A stretch of DNA of 64,000 nucleotides from Ceratodon purpureus (Eukaryota > Streptophyta > Bryopsida > Pseudoditrichales > Ditrichaceae). The translations under genes and the position numbers were made by a program. Of this stretch, positions 21,088 to 32,402 are shown piece by piece. The stretch covers positions 17,529,048 through 17,593,047 of the forward strand of contig CM026421.1 of the NCBI GenBank assembly GCA_014871385.1, written 5' to 3'. The notes beneath the pieces were generated by a model that saw only the letters and a program-made list of their open reading frames with translations, was not told the DNA's origin and ran no database searches. Numbering within the stretch: the first letter of the stretch is position 1; each line of letters opens with the position of its first letter.

Positions 21088-21984
21088 CTACTCGTTTTCC
21101 GACTCGTCTTCCTCATGCTTTGGCTCAAAAGTGCTTGATTTGCTCCGAAACCTGTGTGGCTTTGGTCCCTGAGGTTTCACATGGCAATTCTTTACGCTAT
21201 GGTCCTTCCTTCCACAATATAAACACAAGTGCTCCTTGTGACGCCGCTCTTTCTCTTCTTCGCTTAACTTCCTAACTTTGGAGGTGTCAATTTGCATCGG
21301 CTCTGCAGTCGAAGTGCTTGAAGATGCTTGATAGGTTGGAGTTGCGTAATCTGCTCGATATGATCTGAAGAGCAATCGTTGCTCTTGTCGCTGGTCGAAA
21401 AACCGGTTGTCGCAGTCGATTGCTTGAGTAATGGCTTCAGACAGAGTAGTTGGCTTGGGCAAATTCAGCAACAAGGTTTTGATATTGTCGCGGAGTCCCC
21501 ATCGAAACATGGTGATGAGGGCTGCATCGTTCCAATTGAGGTCATATGCAAGTTGTTGGAATTCTGCAACATACGCTGAAGTTGGGCGCGATCGTTGTTG
21601 CAGCGTTCGAAGTTTTGTTGTTGCTATAAGGTCTCGATCTCTTTCTCCAAACGTTCGGTTGAGTTCTTCCAAGAATTGGTCAAAATCTGCCAGAAGCGGA
21701 GAATTCTTCTCCATCAGGGAAGAAAACCAAGATGACGCGGTTCCTGTGAGCAACGTTCCAATGAATCCGACTTGTATCTCTCCCGTTGAATACCTCTGAG
21801 GTTGGAGACGGAAGATGAGCCGAATCTTGCTGATAAAATCCCGGAGTTTCGTACGATCTCCATCAAACTTATCCGGCAAGGCTACAAGCTGTTCCATGGC
21901 ACTTCGTAGGTTGGCATTCTCCTGCTGTAACTGCTGTAGCATGGCAAACATGTCATGCATCTCGATGTTCGGAACGTCACCCAT
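21088..21984 (-). CDS. Ty3 gag polyprotein (retrotransposon)
   Basis: The frame encodes 298 residues from the ATG at 21984. It has an N-terminal coiled-coil-like segment (MFAMLQQLQQENANLR), a capsid-type region with LPDKFDGDRTKLRDFI, FRLQP, GTLLTGTASSWF and FLEELNRTFGERDR, and a CCHC zinc knuckle CLYCGRKDHSVKNC (C-x2-C-x4-H-x4-C) near the end. This capsid pattern is the sushi/Tcn1 type of Ty3 chromovirus, reported from mosses and lycophytes among plants. The frame is intact although the downstream pol is broken. A non-ATG extension to 22005 is possible. Confidence 0.82.
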   Translation of the reverse strand: MGDVPNIEMHDMFAMLQQLQQENANLRSAMEQLVALPDKFDGDRTKLRDFISKIRLIFRLQPQRYSTGEIQVGFIGTLLTGTASSWFSSLMEKNSPLLADFDQFLEELNRTFGERDRDLIATTKLRTLQQRSRPTSAYVAEFQQLAYDLNWNDAALITMFRWGLRDNIKTLLLNLPKPTTLSEAITQAIDCDNRFFDQRQEQRLLFRSYRADYATPTYQASSSTSTAEPMQIDTSKVRKLSEEEKERRHKEHLCLYCGRKDHSVKNCHVKPQGPKPHRFRSKSSTFEPKHEEDESENE

Positions 21985-22323
21985 CTTGATTCCAATAGGT
22001 CTCACAAGTAAATAAAGAAGCAGAATTTCGCGTCGTGTACTTTTGGAACGACTACAGGAACTGAAGACCTCAAGAAATTCAAATAAAACTCTTCGCTCTT
22101 CTCTCGAATGATGATACCTCTAAGTTCGGTCTTTTGTCTAAAGAGGAAACGTACTTCTAAAACAACTTGACTTGACAACATGGGAAGTCGGTTCAAGTCC
22201 ATGAAAAAACTCTCATAGAGATGACTATATGAGGAATATCAGCTTAAGGGAGGGTAATCCGCAACCCTTAAGGTATCACGACTCTCTTGAAGAAGAGCGG
22301 TAATCCACACTCTATAAGAGCAG

Positions 22324-22335
22324 ACTCTGATATCA
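22324..22335 (-). other. Degenerate primer-binding site
   Basis: The minus strand reads TGATATCAGAGT, matching the usual plant initiator-Met tRNA site in 10 of 12 positions. It lies about 340 bp upstream of the gag ATG. Confidence 0.5.
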
Positions 22336-22584
22336 GGAAGAACTCGAGAAGGACTAAGAAAGCACTCTCTTCAAACCATTGCGGACGGCAACTCTAAGAT
22401 AGAGCAAGGGACTAAGTTGAGGGGATACCTCAAAGGGAGACAAGAATAGACTAGAAGTGAGAGGATTCCTCACACAAGACTCAGAATAACACTTGAAGTG
22501 AGAAAATTAGAAGTGATATTGATAACTGGTAGAATATGTACAACTGGTCTTGAAGAGAGTGAGGAACAATGGCCCTCGACTCTC

Positions 22585-22592
22585 TATTTATA
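22585..22592 (-). promoter_or_regulatory. TATA box of the Ty3 promoter
   Basis: TATAAATA on the minus strand, about 55 bp downstream of the heat-shock-element array and some 600 bp upstream of the gag ATG. This is the expected position for U3-driven transcription. Confidence 0.6.
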
Positions 22593-22647
22593 CTAGGCTA
22601 GAGGAAACTTCTGAAGAAAAGTCCTAGAGACCTTGGAAAGCATCTAT

Positions 22648-22882
22648 AGGACCTTCCGGAAGCTTATGGGAGCTTCCGGAATCTAAGAAGGTCAAGCGGA
22701 ACCTTCCGGAACCTTTCAGAAGCTTATGGAAGCTTCCGGAAACAATTGGATCCGTATGGAACCTTCCGGAAGCTTGTAGAAGCTTCTGGAAACTACTAGA
22801 ACTACAAGGAAGCTTGTGGAAGCTTCCAAAAACTAGTGGAAGGTTCTAGAAAGTAGTAGAAGCATGTAGAACCTTCTAGAAA
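22648..22882. promoter_or_regulatory. Phased heat-shock-element-like array
   Basis: Cut into 5-bp steps from 22648, the sequence keeps one phase for 47 units. About 19 are nGAAn and 9 nTTCn, for example GGAAC CTTCC GGAAC at 22698-22712. Alternating nGAAn and nTTCn in 5-bp phase is the binding pattern of heat-shock factor trimers, and several canonical GAAnnTTCnnGAA runs are present. The array lies upstream of a TATA box in the presumed LTR of the Ty3 element. A minisatellite built on AGCTTCCGGAAGCT without regulatory role is the alternative. Confidence 0.65.
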
Positions 22883-23050
22883 CCAATAGCATCTAAGCAC
22901 GCTTAGTCACTGCTCTTTGGGAAAGCTCTTGAGAAGCTTCGGTGTTGCGGAATCGGTATAGGTCTCACGGTAAACCCGTGGAGCGTGGATGAAGTCTGGT
23001 ATGGTACATCCGTGAGAGTCTACAATCTCTTTAATACTGTTTCAACCTAA

Positions 23051-25300
23051 GGTCTTGCTTTTTATGCAAATGTTTGTGTTGTATTTGTATTCATGCATTG
23101 TTTTAATTTGAATCTTTTTTTCTATACGGTATTTGTTAGTGACTTGTAGTCTCAATATTTTTTTAGTTGGTTTTTTTCCTTTTAAAGAAAATAGCCTTTA
23201 ATATATTCCGTTGGCCTACATATTATAAATAATGATAGATTTGATAATATGGGTAATTATTTTGATTTATGTAATAATAGGGGTCTTTTAAATGCTTTCT
23301 AGGAGGTAAATAGCCCGCCAAAAAATACTTCACCGCTGCACGTGGGTCCCCAAATATACAAGAAGTGCCCTCCCCGGGCTTATTTGCTAAGTTATTTGAC
23401 CATGTCCCTCTAGATACTTGTATGATGGTTTCATTGTAGGATGTCCAAGAACGTTTGTACCATGATTTCACTTTGGAACGCCCATTTGTGTTTTAATGAT
23501 GATTCCACTATGAAGTGTATATTCGAAATCGATTTTGTGGTGAGATTAAGCACTGTACATCTTTAAGAGTTATTACATTTCATTAACGTTAATTCTCTAG
23601 GATGTCCACTTCAAATTGACATGGTACTTGATTTTTGTTATTGTTGTTTATGAAATATTGTGACATGCATTGTTTAATGGTCAAATAGATCTAGAAGTGA
23701 ATTGAAAAATCATATATAATGTAATAAAGATAGTCAAATAGTATACACATTTTGCAAAATTTTGAAATCAAATTTAAAAGCTTTCAAAAGTGTTTTTAAA
23801 ATAATTAATGGTAATGAATCAAATTCATTTTTCTATTCATATAAAAGTTTATTCAACCACGATTCAATTAAAGATGTGTAACCTTGTATAAAGTATTGCC
23901 ATATATCTCATTGTAAAAAAATATGGGACTTCTTGCTTGTAGCAAAATAACTAAATAAAAAACTATAAATCTTAAATTTTTGTTAATTAAAAAGTTCCTT
24001 ATATGTTAAGTATGGTACAAGAATTATTATAAATTGTAGGAGTTGGAATTTACACAAATTCAAAGAGTACAAGATCACATTTATTACTAAATCACTAAGT
24101 ATGAAAAAATACATCATTACAACATAGAGCATTTGCATACAAGGCAATGGCTTTGTTTGATAAAGTTGACATATATCAAGGATTGCAGCCTCGAGTGGAC
24201 CAAACCCTACGTAACACTCCTTTTGGAATATTTATTGCAAGATATTTTTTTCTGGATAAAAAATGAATTCTAAATAAGCTGTCAATAAAGAAGTCTACTC
24301 TAGAACCCAAGTGACCTACACCCACTGACCATCAATGATAATCAGCGTGTTGCAATTTCATGTTGTAATTTCAAATGTTGATGCATTTTTTTTGAACAAA
24401 TTTACATTTATACATCATATTATTCAATTGATGATAGTTATTTAATTTACATAGATAAAATTTTAATATGAGAAAATCACCTAAATACTTATTTAGATCC
24501 AAGATTCATGAATAAAAAGACATTTATATTGTACAAAAATATATTCATATGTTGATTGTTTTTGAATTTGTTTTATCTACAATGAACATTTATATAAGTA
24601 AAAACATAATAAGCCTATATCCACCATATTTTCTTTCTAAAATTGGTCTAAATTTACCTTATTTTCCATTCTCACCACTCTCTCATCTCATTGACACCAC
24701 ATTTCAATCCATAACCACTTCTTTATAAACAATTTCTACCACTTTCTCAATAGTATAATACCAGTACTCATGATTCTAGTCTTGTTCACTTTAAAAAACA
24801 AATGATTTAATACAATTTGAAAAGCTGAAGACATTTATTACATGTGGATGGCTAGGTTGAAGAATAAAGATGCATATGGTGGAGGTTTTGTTGTAAAATA
24901 TAAGAATCAGTAAAGTTAATAGACAGGAGTATGAAAGAAGATATCAGGATGGCATAAATTATTATTAAATTTATGATATGTTATCTATTTATTACTAAAT
25001 TATCTATATGTCTCTATAAAATCAACTAATTAAAAATTCATTCAATCATCATCATTAAAATCAATTTTAGTTTTTTATTTACTATTTTGATCAATTCTAA
25101 GTAAACAACCCAAATTTGAAAAATATTTTTCAATCATAAAATATAACTGTGTTTAGGTTTTTTTTATTAATATTCACAACACTAATGAAAAATTCACAAA
25201 TTCAGTACTAGGATTGCCATTAATCTCAGCAATTAAAGAGTTCAACAATTTTTATTTTTATTTATTTTTAAGAACGAAATCAACATATTAAAATATTCAC
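23051..25300. other. AT-rich spacer
   Basis: No gene, tRNA or clear repeat structure was recognised. Confidence 0.4.
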
Positions 25301-27902
25301 AAATAAAATCCTGAGTCAAGTCCTGGCCTGGCCCCGAGAACTGAGAACCCAGGGGGCAGCCAGCCAGCCAGCACTGCAAAGCCAAGTTGATCCCCACTGG
25401 CAGGGTACGAAATTCCCCAATCGAACCCAAGCGTAAAAGTTGCGCCAATCGCCGTACGGCTGCAGATGATTGACCCTTACAGGGCACTGCACCAGTACCA
25501 CCATCCACTTCCGGATCAAATAGGAACATCATCTTCCCAAATCCTAGATCCCAAACCACCAACCGTAGATAACACGCGATTCTGGACATGTGGCCCCCGT
25601 TACGGAGCCCGGTACAGGCGCCCGGCAAGGCGTGCATGCCATGCCATGCCCATCCGTCAGCATCGAAGTCGGCTTCAGTCAGGAGTCGGAGTCGGGGGCA
25701 GTGAGTAAGTGAGTCAGTCCGGCAGACGAACGCACGAATCTGCAGTGCGCGATCCTCCGCCGAAGCAGCCTCCGATGCCCTGTCGCGCGGAGAACAGCAT
25801 ATGCTCGCGTCGCAACCATCATCGTCAGCGCTGCAATCGCTAGCGAGGCGGCGATCCAGGGGTGCAGGGTGGGGCAGCTGGATGGTGTGTGCCCACCTCG
25901 CGTGCACGCCGATCGACGCACCTAGATCGATGAGTAGATCGATGCGCAGACTGGCTAGTAGAGTACTGGACTGACTGATTGCCGGACGGACGGGACGGAC
26001 GGGACGGACGCTGCGTCGTGTGTTGAGGATAAGTGAATCTGCAGGTGCATGTCGGGTTCGCCTCGGCACTGTCGGTTGCCGAATCGAGTTCGGTGGCCGA
26101 CTTTCGTGGTGATGAACGAGAGGGACGGATTCGGCGACTGGGCGCTACGAGGGTAGTAGCGGAGGAGTGCAGTCCGCTGGGTGGTGACTGGAGGATTTCT
26201 TACGGTGCAGGTGGGCCGGGCGGGGTTTAAGGGGTTGCATCTAGCGTACTGCGATTGATGATCGTTGAGGAGATTTTTGAGGCGAGTGGTTTGAGTCTGT
26301 TCTAGTTATTGGGTGGTCTCGGGTTTTGGTGCATTCGGGGCACTTCGGATTAGAATCTAGTTAAATATCGGTTGTTTTTTCTGAGTCGGTTTGCCGACCG
26401 CTATATTTTAGGTCTAGATGATGCTAGTTCGGAGCAGCGGATTCTCGGATGCGAGTGTTTCTGGTCCACGAGAAATTCCCGTTCGGTGGCCGTAGCGCAT
26501 GCGAGGCACGTGAATGCGCATTGGATTTTAACAATGTTAAGGTTTAGTCTGTCGAGGATCCTAGGCTTACGGTTTTGTTTTTGGTGTTCCGTGTTGGGGT
26601 CGCTGGCGCCAGTGCTGTAGATCGAACGTTGAAGTGATGGTGCGTTTGGAAGATTAAATGCCAGATTTTTCTAGATTCTCAACTGCGGGGTTTTCAAGTG
26701 GATATATTTGTACGACATTCTCTAGTCTCGCCCCAATATTAACGAACTTTTCGGGCGTTGATGGATAATGTGTAATAATCTCGGGTTGTTCGTCTCGCGT
26801 AGTGTTCGGTTGCAATTCGAGCTGCAGAGGTTTTGAAGAGCTTCTTAGAATTGATAGTTCTTGGGAGGATTTAGTTGTCCAGGTTGATATGGCAAAAAAA
26901 ATCCCTATTTGCTGAATGTAGGGATTCGAGGCACAGATTAATTCACGAGCCAGCCGTGAGGCGGAAATCTGCCGGATACGTACACGGATTAGTCACAAAA
27001 GGATTAGAACCACTCTTTTAGAATGACAACACGCAAAGCCATTCCTCGACCTCATTCTTCCTACTTGAGTTGCTCATTGTAGTTGCTGTTATTCATCAAG
27101 TCGAACGGTATGATTGTGTGACAGGCAAGTCGACGGTGCACTTGGATTTGGTGTACGAAATATGGAGGTGAACCTTCCGCCTCAATTTTTGACCTGCAAG
27201 TCGACTATGTTCTGGAGCAGCTGCACTAAATTGATGTTTTTCTCCTGCACCTGAGTTATCTCTATTACGTAAGGTATGTGTGGTGGTTTTCAACTCGCTT
27301 TTGTCAAAGTGGCACGTGAACTGCACGATGAAACCAGATGCAAAAATGGAGGAAGATTAAATGAGAGAGCCCTTAAGTATGTCATAAAAGCCCGCTCTCG
27401 CTTACCTTTGTGGCAGGCTGGAATGCGTAAATCAGCAGGGCGATTCATATTGCTTACACAAGCTTGCTTTAAATTGCATATTATCTGCCTGCCTGTTGCT
27501 GCTGGTAACAAAAGTTTAGAGGTCTTTTCGGATTAATTAGGTCATCATGTGTTACCCTGGAGCCACTCAGCTGACGTGCCATGATTCCTTACCTCAACAT
27601 TTTATCATCATGAGAGTGGAGTACAAGGATTAGGTGGTTCTCATAAAATTCAACATTAGATAGTACAGTCGCTTCCCTCCTCGCATCCTGGGCTAGGTAG
27701 GGTATGTTCTAACTCGAGGTCATGTAAGATCCAGGAATCTGGTCTACTAGTAGGAGGAATTTACTTCTGGAACTTTTGTAGCATTGAATCAAGAAACGGT
27801 GAGTTGGCTCTGACTTGTGCTGAAGTCTGATATTCATGGTTGGTGTTGGTGGTAGTGCAGTGCGTTCATCAGATTGCGATGTGACTTGTGGCTCAAGCAG
27901 CC
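25301..27902. other. GC-rich flank, likely promoter and 5' leader of the glycosyltransferase gene
   Basis: Base composition rises sharply at about 25310 and stays high to about 26650. A GGACG tandem lies at 25983-26010. Open frames on both strands (for example minus 25242-26069) are long because of composition and show no domain. A donor-like GTGCAG|GTGGGCC at about 26210 would fit a 5' untranslated exon spliced towards the coding exon at 27903. This is inference. Confidence 0.35.
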
Positions 27903-28850
27903 ATGACCTTTATATCATTGAAAGTTACCATGATATTCCAGGTTCTCGTGTGCTTTGGCATAATTGCGTCCACCGTCTCCGTCACCCGATCGGTCGTCCA
28001 AACGAATCTAGCCAACATCAAGGACCATTTGGAGCACCTCCAGAGACCACCGGAAGAGTTTGATTGGGAGTGGACGCCAGATGTGGACACCAACGATGCG
28101 ACGGAGCTCTTCTTCCGCAATAAGAAGTTCCAAGGCTGGGTTGTCAGCAACAAAGAACACCGGTACAACCACTCGAAGACAGTGCTTGAGCAACTAGGAA
28201 TCCTCCCGAACCAGTACATCCCCGAACATTACCAATCCCAGGTCATCCAAAGAGCCATGGAGGATTACCACGCAGGCAACCAGAAGTATCTCACCGACAA
28301 ATACAAGAAAGTGTTTTCAAATCGCCTGGCATTCACAGACTTGTTCCAAAAGTTTGTGAATGACACATCTGCCGACGTGGGTTCGTGGCGGTTCTTTTTC
28401 GAAGACGACGTCGCGCTGCACCCTTTCCTGACCCAGTCCCTGGCCCGGCGGCTCCTGGCGCGCGGGATGGAGGTCGCAGCGGCGGATGGGATTTTGTACT
28501 TAGGCATCTGTGGGCCAAGCAAGAGCCGGGAGAAGGTGGTGTTGTCAAATCCGGGGCCGGTGGAAGCTACGCGATGCTCCGGAGCGTGCACACATGCGTT
28601 TGGGTTAACCAAGTGGAAGACCGGTGGCTTCCTGACCTACATGGATAAGCTCAGGATGCCAGAAGATGCCAACGTGACGAGCATGTATTTTGACCAGTTA
28701 ATGCAAGCGTACGGGGAGCAGGTGCACAAGATCTGGGTGCTTGGGAGCAATCTGGTGAGCCCCCAAGAGAAGAACCACATCGGGATGGTGTTCCAAGACC
28801 GAACAAACTACCCTTCAGTTATCAACACCCGGGAGCCGAGTCTTCGATAG
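27903..28850 (+). CDS. GT25-like glycosyltransferase, type II membrane protein
   Basis: The frame encodes 315 residues in one exon. An N-terminal hydrophobic segment (about 10-28, FQVLVCFGIIASTV) is followed by a lumenal-type domain, so the protein is probably a Golgi or ER type II membrane enzyme. The core motif SWRFFFEDDVALHP (EDD at 167-169) matches the acidic metal/sugar-nucleotide motif of glycosyltransferase family 25-like proteins. The downstream CSGACTHAFGLT (about 225) resembles their C-x-G-x-C-T-H-A-Y/F segment. Acceptor and donor sugars cannot be told. The ATG at 27903 is chosen because the upstream in-frame start would be GTG. Family assignment rests on motifs only. Confidence 0.62.
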   Translation: MTFISLKVTMIFQVLVCFGIIASTVSVTRSVVQTNLANIKDHLEHLQRPPEEFDWEWTPDVDTNDATELFFRNKKFQGWVVSNKEHRYNHSKTVLEQLGILPNQYIPEHYQSQVIQRAMEDYHAGNQKYLTDKYKKVFSNRLAFTDLFQKFVNDTSADVGSWRFFFEDDVALHPFLTQSLARRLLARGMEVAAADGILYLGICGPSKSREKVVLSNPGPVEATRCSGACTHAFGLTKWKTGGFLTYMDKLRMPEDANVTSMYFDQLMQAYGEQVHKIWVLGSNLVSPQEKNHIGMVFQDRTNYPSVINTREPSLR

Positions 28851-31226
28851 CATAGCCAATTCAATGAGAGCAGAGCGTCGAGAAAACAGAGAATTTTAAT
28901 CAGTAGATCTGGTTCCTGATTGCCTTTGGCGGAAGCACCAAAGTGAGGATTAGCCTCCAACCAGTTAAGTGTACAATACCCCGTGAGTGACCGTATGTGT
29001 CCATTTTATACTAGTGTAGCGCTGGCCACTCTGTCGATCTTCTTTGTAAAGATTTAACACATGTTTTGTCACCAACCTGCCCTGCGTTCGACTCGGGTTC
29101 AAAATGCCTGGCGAATTGTGCAACACTCCACAGGGGGGGCGTCAAAACATAGTGTGGGGCAACCTGTTTTACCCCTATTCCATCATGAACTTGCCCTTGG
29201 TTACACATGTGGTGTCTTGTGAGAATGAGTTGCTCGGTTCTGAAAATGAAAGCCTTGGGTGACCACAATGGGTCATGTTTGTAAATGCTTTCAGGATGGT
29301 GTAACAATATGGCACAGTAGAGTAGAGAAGAGAAGAGTTTCTGTTTTGAAGTTTAGTTTGTGCTCAGGTCTTGTTTACTTTCCGAACATTGCTGTGGGCA
29401 GGCAGTTGGTCAACCCGTAAACTCTGCTCAATTGGTTCTTAAGACTTTAAACTTAAAGGTTCAACATGTTGTATTAAAAGCCTCAAAACCAATCAAAGAT
29501 GAAAGGCATCTTTGAAATATGATTTTAACGATGACATCAATTTAGTAGACCGTTTTGAATTCTCTCTTTGACAGATTTTCAAGCCACAAATTAATGACAT
29601 GTTAAGGAAGTGAATTGCATGTTAAATTTGAGCCTAAATGGTGCTTCTATTGATGAAATCTACACCAATGAAGAGGATAAAGATTCCAAAGAGCATTTTC
29701 AAATCAATTCTTAAGTATTTTTTGGATGTATAACCAATATTTATCACAAGGTGTAAGTGAATGTATTAGATTTTTTGTTAAGCATAAGCAAGGAGATGTC
29801 TTGGTAATCAGAACTTGTGGACTTGAAGATGAAAATATTAAATGTTTTGGAAGAACTTACATGCAATTTATCTTTCAAAGGAGCTTGCCTTTGGTAACAA
29901 GGCTTGAATCACATCGGTAGTTTAATATTGCAAAATGAAAATTGCTACAAGTTTGAAGATTAGGGAATGTCCATTTTTTACAAGCTCCTATTGAAGCAAC
30001 AACAAAATGGCACATATTGAGCCCCTTTAAAAGTCATGGCTAGACTTGGGAAAGAAATGAATCATTTGGTCAATATGCTATTGAAATCAAAAAAAATTAA
30101 TATATCTATATATTATTCAGCTCATATGTATAGATCATTTGGTGACATGTTCTGTAGGCATTTGGTCTACACTACCAATTAGATCATTTGGTGACATGTT
30201 CTGTAGGCATTTGGTCTACACTACCAATTTCTCTGCCAATTAATCCGTGACAGATATTGCCCAAGATATGAAGACTATGAACTTTAAAGTTATCAATTTC
30301 AAATCCACAAAAACAAGGATAATAATTCTTGGTAGTTTATTGAAAAAGATTCAACCTAATGCCATTGTCAAATGTTAATGTCATCACGGTTCATAGCAAT
30401 GCTACAGTTGCATTCCCTCTTCTTGTAGCTCAAACTTTGGCTAAACAATTGAGAAATTGCGAGGTAGGCTATACAAAAATTGAAAGGTCATATGAAATAT
30501 GATATCAGAAGAACATAATATACAAAAGTTGCTAGGTCATATGAAATATGATATTAGATCATAACATGTATAAGTTGAATGAAAGGTGCAATTTCACATA
30601 TGAAAATTGAGAAGACCCTCCTTTTTGTTCTCTTGAAATTGATCTTTATGACAATAAAATATCCAATCTACAAAATACAGTACAAGCAAGCATTAATATT
30701 TGCAGCATTAGACTCTTGCATCCTCTTAGCCTCCAAGGTCACTCAAGAGTATACAAGAGTCCAAGTTAGCTTCCAAATGTAAACCTCTAAACCTTCCAAA
30801 TGACTGGAATTGCGCTCAGGAGGCCAATACTGTAAACCCTGGACGATTTCGTCGTGATTAATCAAGCTAACTAGGTACCCACCATCGACATGCTTGCAAA
30901 GAGATTCAGCAACATCTGGTCACAATTGAGATGTGCACACTGAATACAGCAGTACCTACTTTATCATTTTAATCTACAAGATTGAGCATCTTGTCTGCGA
31001 TCCTACAATTACAAAAAAATTCCAACCCTACACATTGATACCAATATCAATGTTGAATTTGGCAATCACCTGTTGAAGAACAACTGGGCAAATTGTTGAA
31101 CTCGCCTCCATTCTGTTCTCTTCAGTCGCATCCATGGTTGTTTGGGAACTGGAGCCTGCAAATGCAAATACTTCAATCATCCTTCGTCTTCCCCTTCATG
31201 GGCCACTCGTCTGAAACTCCCCATGC
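28851..31226. other. Spacer with one tandem duplication
   Basis: A 49-bp unit (AGATCATTTGGTGACATG...) is perfectly duplicated at 30132-30229. The first several hundred bases are probably the 3' region of the glycosyltransferase gene. No gene was recognised. Confidence 0.45.
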
Positions 31227-32402
31227 TTATATTGAGGATCGAGTCAGGCTCTGTTCGGTGACGTTGGGAGGCATGGTGACATGTGATTCCAACCATGCAA
31301 TGATCTTCCCGCTGGGCAGACTTGTGAATTCGTGGAAAGAAAACGCGACATTGAGCTCTTCACGGATGTGATGCTCCCAGTGATCAGTTATCAAGGAGAG
31401 AGAATCGACCAGGTTCTGGCCACCTTTGCCCAAACTCATCTCCCGTTTCAGCTCCAGTTGCCTACCATCCACCTTCAGGTACCCCCTGTTGTCTAAACAT
31501 CCAGACCGCATGAGGAGCTCAAACAGCTGCACTGACATTGAGGGGTCTATGTATGGAATGCGCTTCGCGAAGAAGCTGTCAGTGATGTTCATCTCCTTAC
31601 ATTGGATCTCATCAGCTTCGATTCCAGCTTTCCTCAAGACCGGGATAATCTTGCGAATTCTCTCCGCCCTTACCTCATCCTTGACCATATGCACGAACAG
31701 AACCGATGGATACGTTGAGTCGGGGATTGTCTGAAACCTGCCTTCGGCGATCATCAAGACAATGGCGTCGAATTTCACAACTTTCGCAAAACTGGACATG
31801 AAATATCCTCCTGAGGACGCACCCAACCCTAACAACGGCAACTCCACAAGGTTGAACTTATCTATCCAGCTCTCGAGAATGAACTTCACCCTCCGCGAGT
31901 CGTCCTTCCGCCAGCATTTCTCCCTGCTTGAGATCGCAATCACAGCATACGACTTCCGCAACGCCTTCATCACGAACGCCCGCTCCTCGGGCGCCCCGGA
32001 GCACGTCGCGCACTCGGCATGCTTGTCCCAGAAGAAGGACGCCTTGCAATTGCATCCGTGCGCCAGAAACATAACCGCCCTCGGATTCGACGGCACTTGG
32101 TACACAAACTCCGTCCCGTTGAAAATCTCTCGCCTGGGACTCAACACCTTCGAGTACACATGAAACTCCCCGCGAACACCACCCTGCGCCGATGGCGAGG
32201 AGAGCGAAACCGAGGGGAGGATAGCAGGCCCACTGTGGCACGTCGCCAGAAGAAAAAACGCAACCAAACCGAGCGCCCCAATTACGAAATTGTTGAAATT
32301 CGACACCTGACTTCCCGGCACATTGGCCATCGCCGAGGATAAACTGCGACGCAGCACAGGAGAGCCTCGCGGGGAGAACGGTTGCAAGCGAGATGGCGCC
32401 AT
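31227..32402 (-). CDS. Membrane-anchored alpha/beta-hydrolase superfamily protein
   Basis: The frame encodes 391 residues from a true ATG at 32402, in one exon. A single membrane segment at about 38-55 (NFVIGALGLVAFFLLATC) suggests a type II anchor. The soluble part has FLAHGCN (about 112-118, oxyanion region), the nucleophile elbow GLGASSGG with Ser196, a possible acid in VHMVKDE and a His-rich segment DHWEHH near the C terminus. It belongs to a plant alpha/beta-hydrolase group of unknown substrate. The Cys-rich stretch HGCNCK...CATCSG (115-136) may be disulphide-bonded, which would fit a lumenal orientation. The catalytic triad is inferred, not proven. Confidence 0.75.
   Translation of the reverse strand: MAPSRLQPFSPRGSPVLRRSLSSAMANVPGSQVSNFNNFVIGALGLVAFFLLATCHSGPAILPSVSLSSPSAQGGVRGEFHVYSKVLSPRREIFNGTEFVYQVPSNPRAVMFLAHGCNCKASFFWDKHAECATCSGAPEERAFVMKALRKSYAVIAISSREKCWRKDDSRRVKFILESWIDKFNLVELPLLGLGASSGGYFMSSFAKVVKFDAIVLMIAEGRFQTIPDSTYPSVLFVHMVKDEVRAERIRKIIPVLRKAGIEADEIQCKEMNITDSFFAKRIPYIDPSMSVQLFELLMRSGCLDNRGYLKVDGRQLELKREMSLGKGGQNLVDSLSLITDHWEHHIREELNVAFSFHEFTSLPSGKIIAWLESHVTMPPNVTEQSLTRSSI

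Larger units (their letters stand above)
20340..23050 (-). mobile_element. Truncated Ty3/gypsy retrotransposon, 5' part
   Basis: Reading on the minus strand: a presumed 5' LTR (about 23050-22337), a degenerate initiator-Met-type primer-binding site, a gag frame, a protease, and the start of the region before reverse transcriptase, where recognisable sequence ends at about 20345. Reverse transcriptase, RNase H, integrase and 3' LTR are missing. The pol frame has at least two in-frame stops (about 20690 and 20378), so the copy is dead. LTR boundaries are approximate because no second LTR is available for comparison. Confidence 0.8.
22337..23050 (-). repeat. Presumed 5' LTR of the Ty3 element (approximate)
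   Basis: The interval is placed between the primer-binding site and the end of the repetitive promoter segment. In transcriptional order it holds the heat-shock-element-like array (22882-22648), a TATAAATA box (22592-22585) and about 250 bp before the primer-binding site. No clean TG...CA ends were identified, and no partner LTR is in the window. Confidence 0.45.

Noticed and set aside
25242-26069. 275-codon minus-strand frame
   Set aside because: It lies in a GC-rich tract with competing frames on both strands, a biased Arg/Ala/Leu content and no motif.
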